NCBI GenBank assembly: GCA_011773475.1
Contig: WVXN01000046.1
Coordinates: 28,385 to 58,905 of the forward strand
Reading direction: 5' to 3'
Length of the DNA stretch: 30,521 bases
From: Candidatus Aenigmatarchaeota archaeon
GTDB taxonomy: Archaea > Aenigmatarchaeota > Aenigmatarchaeia > Aenigmatarchaeales > Aenigmatarchaeaceae
Part shown: positions 8,593-16,714 of the stretch, one piece after another
How positions within the stretch are numbered: the first letter of the stretch is position 1
How the letters are laid out: the number at the start of each line of letters is the position of its first letter
The notes under the pieces: model-generated
The model's database searches: none
What the model saw: only the letters and a program-made list of their open reading frames with translations
What the model was told of the DNA's origin: nothing
Translations under genes and position numbers: made by a program

Positions 8593-9257
8593 TGGAACCT
8601 CCTATATTAATAATAAATTTGAAAGAGTATGAACAATCCCTTGGAGAAAAACCTATAAAGTTTGCAGAAGTTGCTAAAAAACTATCTGATAAACATAAAG
8701 TAACTATTTTGATTGCACCACCTACTCCTTTGCTAAATGAAGTTGCTAAAATTACTTCAACTATTTCTCAACATCTAGATCCTTTTGAACCAGGTGCACA
8801 TACAGGGGCTTTGATTCCTAAAGAAGTAAAGGATTTGGGAGCAATTGGTTCAATAATCAATCACTCTGAAAGAAGAATTCCACATGAAGATATTAAAAAG
8901 TGTATTGATTTATGCAGAGAATACGAATTGTTGTCAGTTGTTTGTGTTAAAGATAATGAAGAAGTAAAAGAAATAGCAGAGTTTAAACCAGATTTTATTG
9001 CAATTGAACCTCCAGAATTGATTGGAGGAGATATTTCTGTTTCAACTGCCAAACCAGAAATAGTGAAAAATTCTGTTAATGATGTTAAGAAAATTTCACC
9101 AAGAACCTATGTTCTTTGCGGAGCAGGAATTAAAACAAGAGAAGATGTTAAAAAAGCAATTGAACTTGGAGCAAAAGGAGTTATTTTAGCATCAGGAGTT
9201 GTTAAAGCAGGAAACGTTGAAAAAGCTATAGAAGAATTAATAATGGGAATGAAATGA
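8589..9257 (+). CDS. tpiA: Triosephosphate isomerase, archaeal type
   Basis: 222 aa, the short archaeal form (bacterial and eukaryotic TIMs are about 250). Catalytic residues are visible: N10 and K12 in INLKEY, H92 in INHSERR and E140 in AIEPPELIG. The phosphate loop GAGIKTREDV and ILASGVVKA follow near the C-terminus. It interconverts DHAP and glyceraldehyde-3-phosphate, the two substrates of the upstream FBPA/ase. Two adjacent start codons (8589 and 8592) are possible; the first overlaps the FBPA/ase stop, which favours translational coupling. Confidence 0.95.
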   Translation: MMEPPILIINLKEYEQSLGEKPIKFAEVAKKLSDKHKVTILIAPPTPLLNEVAKITSTISQHLDPFEPGAHTGALIPKEVKDLGAIGSIINHSERRIPHEDIKKCIDLCREYELLSVVCVKDNEEVKEIAEFKPDFIAIEPPELIGGDISVSTAKPEIVKNSVNDVKKISPRTYVLCGAGIKTREDVKKAIELGAKGVILASGVVKAGNVEKAIEELIMGMK

Positions 9258-9688
9258 AATTCAGTATGGATAAGTTCAGAGGCAAGACATTAAAAATGAA
9301 AGTTAAAGACGCAGTTAAAGGTGGTAAGAATATATACAAAAATATTAAAGGTCATGAAAACGATATTAATGAAGTTCTTATTGACTTACCTATTAAAAAA
9401 ACTGGTTTGAAAAGGATCATTCTTTGCATGAACTTTTTATTTCCAGGAAAAGTTAATTCTGAGTTTAAAATGACTAGAGGACATAAGCACAATGCTGAAG
9501 AAATTTATGTTTTCTTGAAAGGTAAAGGACACATAATTATTGATAAGAAAAAGTCTAATGTTAAAAAAGGAGATTTAGTTACAGTTCCTGTTAATAAGTA
9601 TCATAGAGTTATTAATATCGGAAGAGATAAATTAGTATTTCTTACAATATTTGAGAAGCACAGAGATGAACATCTGAAAAAATATTGA
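9254..9688 (+). CDS. pgi: Cupin-type glucose-6-phosphate isomerase
   Basis: 144 aa. Family motifs are TRGHKHNAEEIY and VPVNKYHRVINIG. The metal ligands of the Pyrococcus enzyme (His, His, Glu, His) match H77, H79, E83 and H117. By family it interconverts glucose-6- and fructose-6-phosphate. It is shorter than the Pyrococcus protein (about 189 aa), mainly at the ends, so a generic sugar-phosphate cupin cannot be excluded. The ATGA overlap with TIM, and the direct pathway link to FBPA/ase (its product is the PGI substrate), make the assignment strong. The T-run in GTGTTTTTTACTG just after the gene may terminate the transcript. Confidence 0.82.
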   Translation: MKFSMDKFRGKTLKMKVKDAVKGGKNIYKNIKGHENDINEVLIDLPIKKTGLKRIILCMNFLFPGKVNSEFKMTRGHKHNAEEIYVFLKGKGHIIIDKKKSNVKKGDLVTVPVNKYHRVINIGRDKLVFLTIFEKHRDEHLKKY

Positions 9689-9765
9689 TAAGTGTTTTTT
9701 ACTGCCAAGGGAGTAAATTTTCTTTTTCTACAATTTATTGCATATTAATGTTATGACCATTAATT

Positions 9766-9771
9766 GGTGAT
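9766..9771 (+). promoter_or_regulatory. Shine-Dalgarno GGTGAT of the PadR-like gene
   Basis: GGTGAT followed by AAA and ATG (9775). It matches part of the anti-Shine-Dalgarno complement. The same GGTGATAAAATG arrangement precedes the DUF5752 gene at 16418. Confidence 0.6.
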
Positions 9772-9774
9772 AAA

Positions 9775-10194
9775 ATGTACGAAACAAAATTTTTTTTAAC
9801 AAGAAGACAAGAAATTAGAAATCATTTAAGATCACATCTAGAAGAATACATTTTAATAAGCACATTAAGTGAAGAAAATGGTGTACATGGTTATGGGCTT
9901 ATCAGTGAAATTAAAAAAAGATTTGGAATACTTTTTAGTGCTTCTGAAATTTACCCACAGTTAAATAAATTAGAAGAAAACAATATTCTTAAATCAAATA
10001 TAGTACATCAAAATAATGGAAAACCTCCTAGGAGGGTATACCGTCCTATTCCCATTAGAACTCTTAGATATTTAAAACAAAAAATAGGTGCTAAAAATTA
10101 TACTACCATGGGAATGAATAAAAAATCTGCAGAAATTTTTAATATTGGTTTGGTGGAACTTCCGCCTATGGCAGTTGGAATTAAAAAGATTTAA
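9775..10194 (+). CDS. PadR-like winged-helix transcription regulator
   Basis: 139 aa. Residues about 21-95 have the PadR pattern: LEEYILISTLSE, HGYGLISEIKKRF (GYxLxxxIxxxF), a recognition-helix segment SASEIYPQLNKLEENNIL, and the wing NGKPPRRVYRP. The C-terminal ~35 residues are unrecognised and may form the effector or dimer region. It lies between the gluconeogenic operon (upstream, same strand) and the glycogen synthase gene (convergent, 6 bases away), so control of sugar metabolism is a plausible inference. Target sites were not identified. Confidence 0.7.
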   Translation: MYETKFFLTRRQEIRNHLRSHLEEYILISTLSEENGVHGYGLISEIKKRFGILFSASEIYPQLNKLEENNILKSNIVHQNNGKPPRRVYRPIPIRTLRYLKQKIGAKNYTTMGMNKKSAEIFNIGLVELPPMAVGIKKI

Positions 10195-10200
10195 AATTAT

Positions 10201-11991
10201 CTATTTCTTAAATCTTTCCAAAGCCATATTGTGCGCTTGGACATAACTCTTAATTAATATTTTCCAGTCAGCAAGTGAAGCTAAATCTTTTGCTTTAGCT
10301 TTTTTCGGTACCCTTTCTTTTCTAGACATTGTAACGTCATTCCATAAAATTTCATATAATTTTTCAATTATTTCTTTACGAGTTTTACCATCTCTTTCTA
10401 AAACAATTATTCCGGGTTTTTTACTTTGGTCAGAATTTTGTTTAATAAATATTCCAAATCCAGCAAAATCAGAAGTTATAGATAAAACACCATTCGCAGC
10501 ACATTCTAGAGGAGTATATCCCCATGGTTCATAATATGAAGGAAAAACGCCTAGATGAGATCCCTGAACAGCTTGCTCATAATTCAGACCCAGCAACCTG
10601 TCTGTTGTGGATAAATAAGAAGGATAAAATATTACTTTAACTTTATCATCAATTCTATTTAATAAACCATTTTTCTTAAAAGCATTTACAATCAAATCAT
10701 TTTCATCAATAACATAAGCAGATAAAGGAGGATTGCCTTTTCTTTTGAATGCAGCAATTTTTCTTTTACACTCTTCTAAAAATTCTTTCCTAAATAAAAC
10801 CTTCATTTTTGGCATTTTTCCTTTAGCAAACAAATCTAGAGTCATTTCTTCTATCCAAGGCAACTCGTCTTTTACAGCTTCTCTAATGTCATCGTATAAT
10901 TGGATACTTTCCATAATTTCAATATTTTCTCTTATATCCCCTCTAGGAACAAAGAAGAAAACAAAAGCATTTCTCTTAATTTTTTCTTTTTTCATCCTTT
11001 CATTAACTTTTCCTAAAGCTTCTATGAAAATATCATAACCTTTATTTCTAAATTCATATCTTCCAGATGTAAAAAAAATCATTGCATCCCACAATTCTGT
11101 TTTATAGTAAGGATTGAAAAAAGCACTTAAGAAATGTTTAATCTTTTCTCTATATTTTCTATGCAATAAGGCAAATTCTTCCATTGTTGGGAATCTATCT
11201 ATATCTAAGCCATTTGGTAATATTACATCAGGCCTTTTGCCTAGAATGTAATTTGCTTCTTTAGCAGTTATTTCAGATGTTGTTGAGAAAATAGTACAGT
11301 TTTCAGCACAAACCTTTTCCATTTGGTGTTTTGCTTGTACACCATACTCGTAAGGCCTTTTCGGATTTAAGTTCATGTTGTTGTAGATTGCATCATTAAC
11401 CTCTTTATATAAATCTTCTTTACAACCAGCTATTGTTCTTCCTAACATTGTTGCATGCGTAGTAAAAACAGTTGGAAGTTTATCTTTTAGATACAGTAAA
11501 GCTCCTCCTGATAACCATTCATGAAAATGAGCAACAATATTTTTATTCTCAAAACAAGGAAGTAGTTTTTCTATTAACATTCCAGCAGCAGTTGACCATG
11601 CAATAGGTTCATCAAAATCAAATTTAGTTCCCCAAGAATCAATCTTGTATTCTTTCCAAAATTCCTTTTTTATATCATTAACTTTTTCTAATAGGCTATC
11701 AAACTCAACAAGAATTACATTTGGATTGCCTTGAATTAACCATTTTCTATAATGACAATTGATACCATTTTTATTTAAACTGGAAAATATCTTTTCACAA
11801 AATTTTGGAGGCTTTTGTTTTATGGTTTCCAATATTGCTCTCTCGGGATAATAAGGTCCTATGGCAAAATAATTCTTTTTATATAACTCAACCATTCTAG
11901 CAGCTTTTGATTCTAGGACAGCATATATTCCTCCAACTTTATTGCATACCTCAAAAGCCACTTCAAACAAAACATTTGCTTGGGTTTCCAT
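10201..11991 (-). CDS. GT3-type glycogen synthase
   Basis: 596 aa. Features of the eukaryotic/GT3 glycogen synthase family are KVGGIYAVLESKA near the N-terminus (18-30), HFHEWLSGGALLYL (155-168), FTTHATMLGR (177-185), FTSGRYEFRNKGYDIF (307-322) and the E-x7-E donor motif in YEPWGYTPLE (E488, E496). By family it transfers glucose from UDP- or ADP-glucose to an alpha-1,4-glucan. GT3 enzymes normally use UDP-glucose, but the donor cannot be read here. It is the fourth gene of the minus-strand glycogen set; 26 bases separate it from the debranching gene, and a GAGGT site (11999-12003) precedes its ATG. A second glycogen-type GT (GT4) heads the set. Confidence 0.88.
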   Translation of the reverse strand: METQANVLFEVAFEVCNKVGGIYAVLESKAARMVELYKKNYFAIGPYYPERAILETIKQKPPKFCEKIFSSLNKNGINCHYRKWLIQGNPNVILVEFDSLLEKVNDIKKEFWKEYKIDSWGTKFDFDEPIAWSTAAGMLIEKLLPCFENKNIVAHFHEWLSGGALLYLKDKLPTVFTTHATMLGRTIAGCKEDLYKEVNDAIYNNMNLNPKRPYEYGVQAKHQMEKVCAENCTIFSTTSEITAKEANYILGKRPDVILPNGLDIDRFPTMEEFALLHRKYREKIKHFLSAFFNPYYKTELWDAMIFFTSGRYEFRNKGYDIFIEALGKVNERMKKEKIKRNAFVFFFVPRGDIRENIEIMESIQLYDDIREAVKDELPWIEEMTLDLFAKGKMPKMKVLFRKEFLEECKRKIAAFKRKGNPPLSAYVIDENDLIVNAFKKNGLLNRIDDKVKVIFYPSYLSTTDRLLGLNYEQAVQGSHLGVFPSYYEPWGYTPLECAANGVLSITSDFAGFGIFIKQNSDQSKKPGIIVLERDGKTRKEIIEKLYEILWNDVTMSRKERVPKKAKAKDLASLADWKILIKSYVQAHNMALERFKK

Positions 11992-11998
11992 ATTTATA

Positions 11999-12003
11999 AC
12001 CTC
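11999..12003 (-). promoter_or_regulatory. Shine-Dalgarno GAGGT of glycogen synthase
   Basis: GAGGT on the minus strand, 7 bases before the ATG at 11991. It allows independent initiation in the only real gap of the four-gene set. Confidence 0.5.
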
Positions 12004-12017
12004 ATATCATTAATTAG

Positions 12018-13964
12018 TTATGCTTTTAAATAATCATCACAAAAATGCGACCATAATTGAATGGGATTCTTAACTGGAACAGGATTATTACTGGTATTAG
12101 TTGGATTTATGTTTCTTCCTTCAGGCAGAGAAAATAACTCATTACAATAAAATATTGCAGCCTCATTCATTTGATGATCTAAATTACTTTCCAGTATCTC
12201 CTTTACTAATTTATTTTTTCCAATTATTTTTAAATATTTAATAAGATAAGGAGTATCTCTAGGCCAAACTACAGTTCCGTGATATTGATAATCATTGAAA
12301 TATATCCTATCTTCTAGGTTTCTGCAAAGGACACCGAATAGTTTTTCATCCTTTTTAACTAATAATTTCTGAATAGAAGGCCACATTTTTTCCAAATCTT
12401 TTTTATTAAAAACATGATTATACAACAAAACAGCAGATATCAATGCCATTGAAGTTTCTGTAGGATCTCTTTTGTCATTAATAATTATAGAGTACAAGAA
12501 ATCTTTATTTTGGAAAACTTTCTTATAATTTTCTACTGATTTTTTATAAAAATCTCCAATATCCTTTCCTAACTGCTCAGCCAGTTTTAATGTTCTAATA
12601 AACATTGCATTTATTTCAGGTAATAAGGATGGTTTAAGCATTTCTTCTAAATTATCTTCTGTGATCCAGTTCCTTGGTATTCTTGTGGATATCATTTTTC
12701 CCATAAAAGAAATTTTGGAGTCTGTCCAAGAGTGCCATGGCATAGAGTATAACATATAATCTCTTATTACAGGAGGTCCATCAATTTCTATTTTATTTTC
12801 AGAAAACTTCTTAAATAGCAAATTAAAACTTTGTAAGATCCTTTTTTCTATTGTTTTATCATTAAATTGTTTTAGATATTTTTCAGCTAAAATAAAAAAT
12901 AAAAGACTCGTATCAACAGAATTATAATTATTTTTAAAATTAAGGAATCTTCCAGTTTTTCTATCCTGTTTTTTTAATATCCATTTCATTATTTCATTTA
13001 TTTTTTTATTATCCAATTTGATAAAAGTTTGAAAATTATTAATTAGAGCTTCTAATAAGTCTCTTAACCATATTTGTCTGAACCAGAAATCTCCTGCTTC
13101 AGGAACTATAATATTGTTTTCTAAAATACCAAAACTATCTAATGAGATTATTCTTGATAAGAGTTCTTTTTTACAATCGAATTTCTTAGTTATCTGTTTT
13201 ATGTATAATTTCTCCTCGTTTTCATCAAAATCCTCATTTCTCCTATTACAGTTTATTATTAAAGAAACCTTTTCATTCCCAGAAATTCTTTTATGAATTT
13301 CCCCAATAAATACGGGTCTAGCCCATTCCGAAATAAATCTTATGCCATTGTTAGTATTTTCTCTAAATCCACTTCCCAGTTTATATCTCCAATCTAAAAT
13401 TTCCTTTTCAGCCAAAATACTACTATCGTTAACAAAAAAAGAAACTTTGTTTTCACCTAAAGATGCAGTCAGAGAATTGTTATTAAATTTAGTTTTTATT
13501 TGCTCCGGATTTGAATCTGAAAAAATGCCTCTAATATCGACCAGTGGCTTAATTATTAATTCTTTCAAAAAAGAATTCTTGATATCAAATATAATTTTCG
13601 CTGTTATTCCTTCTCTCATATCTCTAGATAAATAATAAGAAACATCAACATTGATTCCATCTCCCGAATATTGATAAACAGATTTCCAAGGAAACACTAT
13701 TACTTTTTTAGGTTCAAGATAAAATCCTTTCATTCCAAAAAATACAGCATCTAAGAATTTCCAATAATCTTTATTAACAAAAGCACATAATCCTTGGAAT
13801 CTATAGTCTCTGTTAGGTGCGATTAGGTTTTTATGTCTTACAGAAAAAATAGATTGAGACCAAGTTGCCTGAGGCCTTTTTAGAACAGTAAAAAGATTTC
13901 TAGCATAATCCCAGTCTGGGTTTTCTATAGGTTGATATTCCCATTTTAAACCATCTATTTTCAT
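12018..13964 (-). CDS. Glycogen-debranching / amylo-alpha-1,6-glucosidase-type (GDE_C-like) hydrolase
   Basis: 648 aa. Residues 1-about 260 form a beta-rich N-terminal domain. From about 275 onward an (alpha/alpha)6-barrel resembles the glucosidase half of glycogen debranching enzyme: FRQIWLRDLLEAL (295-307), the signature YNSVDTSLLFFILAEKY (347-363), a WTD segment (413-415), PEINAMFIRTLKLAEQLG (449-466) and GTVVWPRDTPYLI (563-575). By family it removes alpha-1,6-linked glucose stubs or trims glucan ends. Its ATG overlaps the stop of the GH57 gene by 4 bases, so it is probably translated with it. A GH15-like glucoamylase is the main alternative, as the two folds are the same; exact specificity is uncertain. 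Confidence 0.75.
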   Translation of the reverse strand: MKIDGLKWEYQPIENPDWDYARNLFTVLKRPQATWSQSIFSVRHKNLIAPNRDYRFQGLCAFVNKDYWKFLDAVFFGMKGFYLEPKKVIVFPWKSVYQYSGDGINVDVSYYLSRDMREGITAKIIFDIKNSFLKELIIKPLVDIRGIFSDSNPEQIKTKFNNNSLTASLGENKVSFFVNDSSILAEKEILDWRYKLGSGFRENTNNGIRFISEWARPVFIGEIHKRISGNEKVSLIINCNRRNEDFDENEEKLYIKQITKKFDCKKELLSRIISLDSFGILENNIIVPEAGDFWFRQIWLRDLLEALINNFQTFIKLDNKKINEIMKWILKKQDRKTGRFLNFKNNYNSVDTSLLFFILAEKYLKQFNDKTIEKRILQSFNLLFKKFSENKIEIDGPPVIRDYMLYSMPWHSWTDSKISFMGKMISTRIPRNWITEDNLEEMLKPSLLPEINAMFIRTLKLAEQLGKDIGDFYKKSVENYKKVFQNKDFLYSIIINDKRDPTETSMALISAVLLYNHVFNKKDLEKMWPSIQKLLVKKDEKLFGVLCRNLEDRIYFNDYQYHGTVVWPRDTPYLIKYLKIIGKNKLVKEILESNLDHQMNEAAIFYCNELFSLPEGRNINPTNTSNNPVPVKNPIQLWSHFCDDYLKA

Positions 13965-15127
13965 TTAGACCCAACTTTTCTTTTTAAGTCTTGTAGGATA
14001 TTCATATAGTTGATAAATGCATCATAAGGGGAATTGTAAGGATTGAAATATTTGTGGACGTCACCATCAGCAAACCACTTAGTACACATATAATAGAAAT
14101 GATCAGAAGTTTGTAGCAGCCTCCATGTATGTAACAGTTCTGGATTTTTCTTAATACACTCTTCAAGTTTAGTCATTTGCTCGAAAGCTAATCTTTGCAT
14201 TTCATTTTCAAGCCAAGCCGATAGATCTCTCTGAACATCTGCCCAAGAAATGGTATGTGGAACATCCACAATTCCAACAGGTTTATACATTTTAACAATT
14301 TCAGATGGTGTCTTAAAATCAAGGTTTGAATATTTAGAAGTTTCAGCAGGCAAATATCTTAAGAAATTAAATATTCCTGTATCTTCCCATTGATGTTCAC
14401 CGAATGTTTCATAATCAATAAATAAATTAATACACTGACCTTCACATTTCGATAACCATATTGAATATTTATCAGCAGTCAATGGATATTCTTCCCACCA
14501 TCTAGCAGAGAACCTAAAACCAATATCATCACTCAATTTATAGTTTCTTAATAGAGCTGAGATTTTCTTGCAACCATGAGGATGGTACAAGTAATTAGGC
14601 GATCTCCATCCAAGAACGCTTTCATGACCTTCTGTTATTATTCCTTTATATCCTAATTTTTCAATAAGTCTAGCAATATTATTTGAATACATTGCTTCAG
14701 TATTTCTAAAAATTTTTGGTTTTTGGTTAAACAAATCTAGTATCATTTTTTTATGAAGTTTTATTTGTTCTATGAATTCTTTTTCAGAAAATAAGATTGC
14801 TAGAGAATGATAATAGGTTTCATTTAAGAACTCAACATTTCCTGTCTTAGCCAGTTCCTGAAAAGACCCTATGACTTCAGGTGCAAATTTTTTGCATTGC
14901 TCTACAAAAACTCCAGTTAAACTAAATGCAATTTTAAATTTTCCATTATATTCATTTATCAAATCTAAAAGAAGTTTGTTGGTTGGTAAATAACATTTTC
15001 TTGCAACTTTTCTTAGATATCCTTTGTTTCTCTCGTCATCAAAATAAGGAGAATTCTCAGTAAAAACAGAAAACCTGTTTAATCTCATTGGTTGATGAAC
15101 CTGAAAATAAAAGCAAAGTGATGTCAT
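13961..15127 (-). CDS. GH57 family alpha-amylase/glucanotransferase
   Basis: 388 aa. GH57 conserved regions are visible: QVHQP (9-13), a GNVEFLNETYYHS segment (96-108), FRNTEAMY (140-147, candidate nucleophile E144) and FIDYETFGEHQW (236-247, candidate acid/base D238). No signal peptide is present, so it acts in the cytoplasm on alpha-1,4-glucan. It resembles the compact methanococcal type (as in MJ1611) rather than the longer 4-alpha-glucanotransferases, judged by length and motif context from memory. Both neighbours overlap it by 4 bases, and GGAG stands 8 bases before its ATG. Confidence 0.85.
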   Translation of the reverse strand: MTSLCFYFQVHQPMRLNRFSVFTENSPYFDDERNKGYLRKVARKCYLPTNKLLLDLINEYNGKFKIAFSLTGVFVEQCKKFAPEVIGSFQELAKTGNVEFLNETYYHSLAILFSEKEFIEQIKLHKKMILDLFNQKPKIFRNTEAMYSNNIARLIEKLGYKGIITEGHESVLGWRSPNYLYHPHGCKKISALLRNYKLSDDIGFRFSARWWEEYPLTADKYSIWLSKCEGQCINLFIDYETFGEHQWEDTGIFNFLRYLPAETSKYSNLDFKTPSEIVKMYKPVGIVDVPHTISWADVQRDLSAWLENEMQRLAFEQMTKLEECIKKNPELLHTWRLLQTSDHFYYMCTKWFADGDVHKYFNPYNSPYDAFINYMNILQDLKRKVGSK

Positions 15128-16269
15128 ATCGTTCTCCTATAAACTGATATTGTTTGTTCGGCTACTTTGTCCCAACCAAAGTTTCTTATCTCCCTGTAAG
15201 AATTTTTTCTCATACATTCTCCTAAGATAGGATATTTCAATAAACATATTATTTTATTGGCCATTTCATGAGTGTCCCAAAAATCCACTTTAAAACAATG
15301 CAATATTTCTTCTGCAACGCCAGCATTTTTAGAAACAATAACAGGAGTTCCTGAAGCAATTGCCTCTAGTGCCGTAATTCCGAATGGCTCTGCTACTGAT
15401 GGCATCACATAGACATCAGCCATAGCATAAGCTTGTAAAAGTTCTTCTTCAGGTAAATAACCAGTGAAAACAATATTATCCATGATGCCTAATCCAATTG
15501 CCATTCTAATTAGTTCTGGCATTTTCTCTCCTTGACCAGCAACTATAAACATAACATCTTTTCTTTTTTCCAAGACTTTTTTAGCTGTATGTAAAAAGAA
15601 ATAAGGTCCTTTTTGGTTTGTTAGTCTACCTAAGAAGAGGACAATCCCTTTATTATCTTTTTTTATTAATCCAAAATATTTAGTTGGATCTATCCCATTG
15701 TATATTACTATAATCTTTTCTTCTTCAGCTTCATATTTTTCTATTAATTGTTTTTTCATGCCTTTACTAACTGTTATAACCAAATCTGCTTTTTGAATTC
15801 CTCTTTTTTCGATGTTAACAATAAAATTCATGGGATAGATATTAGCTGTTCTATCGTATTCTGTTGAGTGAACAGTGACAACTAGAGGTTTTCCCATTGT
15901 TTTTTTAATTTCAATTCCAGCATCCATTGTCATCCAGTCATGGCAGTGAACAACATCAAATTTCTTAGTTTTTGCTATTTCAACACATCTCTTGTTAAAA
16001 GCTCTAACCTCTTCAAAGAAGTTCCACCCATACCCCTTTTCAAATTTATCATCAGGTCTTGTTCTATTATAGGGATTTAAAGCAACTGAACCTACTTCTA
16101 TTATTTCAACATTTGGTATGTTATGTTTTACATTTCCTGTTCTCTTTGGAATTAATAGGATAACCTTGACACCTTTCTTACTCAAATTTTTAACAAGTTC
16201 ATAGCAATGGGTACCTAGGCCTCCGGTTTTTGCTGGTGGAAATTCCCAACCAAGCATCAGTATCCTCAT
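15124..16269 (-). CDS. GT4-type glycosyltransferase (glycogen synthase-like)
   Basis: 381 aa. GT-B fold: the N-terminal loop WEFPPAKTGGLGTHCYELVK (8-27), HCHDWMTMDAG (108-118), VHSTEYDR, ITVSKGMKKQL, YNGIDPTKY (190-198), FLGRLTNQKGP (212-222) and the donor motif EPFGITALE (E294, E302). The KTGGLG loop is shared with GlgA-like enzymes. It probably extends an alpha-glucan from a nucleotide-glucose donor, which fits its place at the head of a coupled glycogen set. Another glycan acceptor, or glycosylation of a lipid or protein, cannot be excluded. The ATG is the first codon after the divergent control region at 16270-16417. Confidence 0.82.
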   Translation of the reverse strand: MRILMLGWEFPPAKTGGLGTHCYELVKNLSKKGVKVILLIPKRTGNVKHNIPNVEIIEVGSVALNPYNRTRPDDKFEKGYGWNFFEEVRAFNKRCVEIAKTKKFDVVHCHDWMTMDAGIEIKKTMGKPLVVTVHSTEYDRTANIYPMNFIVNIEKRGIQKADLVITVSKGMKKQLIEKYEAEEEKIIVIYNGIDPTKYFGLIKKDNKGIVLFLGRLTNQKGPYFFLHTAKKVLEKRKDVMFIVAGQGEKMPELIRMAIGLGIMDNIVFTGYLPEEELLQAYAMADVYVMPSVAEPFGITALEAIASGTPVIVSKNAGVAEEILHCFKVDFWDTHEMANKIICLLKYPILGECMRKNSYREIRNFGWDKVAEQTISVYRRTI

Positions 16270-16295
16270 TCTACATCATCTTTAAATATTACGAT

Positions 16296-16327
16296 TGTAT
16301 AGTTATACGTAATGCATAGACTATACA
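16296..16327. promoter_or_regulatory. Inverted repeat in the divergent glycogen/DUF5752 promoter region
   Basis: TGTATAGT (16296-16303) and ACTATACA (16320-16327) are perfect inverted copies, 16 bases apart. The left arm lies about 26-35 bases upstream of the GT4 start (16269), where the TATA box of the glycogen set should be. A bound protein would therefore block or tune that promoter. The 148-base gap is the largest in the window. Confidence 0.5.
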
Positions 16328-16365
16328 TATATATAATAAGTGGCTACCTTAAAATTATCGTTTTG

Positions 16366-16380
16366 TTTAAAAATATATTT
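16366..16380 (+). promoter_or_regulatory. TATA element of the DUF5752 gene
   Basis: TTTAAAAATATATTT about 40 bases before the ATG at 16418, leaving a short leader. The leader contains the Shine-Dalgarno GGTGAT at 16409-16414. Confidence 0.5.
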
Positions 16381-16408
16381 AGAAATTATTTAAAATTAAT
16401 TTTTTAAT

Positions 16409-16414
16409 GGTGAT
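16409..16414 (+). promoter_or_regulatory. Shine-Dalgarno GGTGAT of the DUF5752 gene
   Basis: GGTGAT, then AAA, then ATG at 16418. It confirms the start codon. Confidence 0.6.
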
Positions 16415-16417
16415 AAA

Positions 16418-16714
16418 ATGATAAAAAACGTGTCAAATGATAAAGCATTTTGGTTCTGTACCAGTTCGGGGTTTACAGGAAAGATAGCTCATAATCTTTC
16501 TGAATTTTCAGAATGCTTGAAAACAGTTCCTGTAGAGAGCCTAGAGTTCCATTTAAGAGATAATAAGAATGATTTTGAGGCTTGGTTGAAAGGGACAATG
16601 GATGAACCGAAGTTTGCTGCTAGCATGAAGAGGATAAAGAAGAAGAATATTAGAGGAGATGCTTTAAGAGATTCTATAAATAGACTGTCTAAGAAAATCG
16701 CTAAATCAGCTTAA
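16418..16714 (+). CDS. DUF5752 family small protein
   Basis: 98 aa, cytoplasmic, no signal or membrane segment. The pattern AFWFCTSSGFTGKIAHNL, a central LEFHLRDNKNDFEAWL and a basic C-terminal helix match what I recall of DUF5752. That family is often found beside archaeal glycosyltransferases and sugar-polymer genes. The function is unknown. It diverges from the glycogen set and overlaps the 3' end of the ADP-dependent kinase by 9 bases, so context suggests a regulatory or accessory role in sugar storage. That role is inference only. Confidence 0.65.
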   Translation: MIKNVSNDKAFWFCTSSGFTGKIAHNLSEFSECLKTVPVESLEFHLRDNKNDFEAWLKGTMDEPKFAASMKRIKKKNIRGDALRDSINRLSKKIAKSA

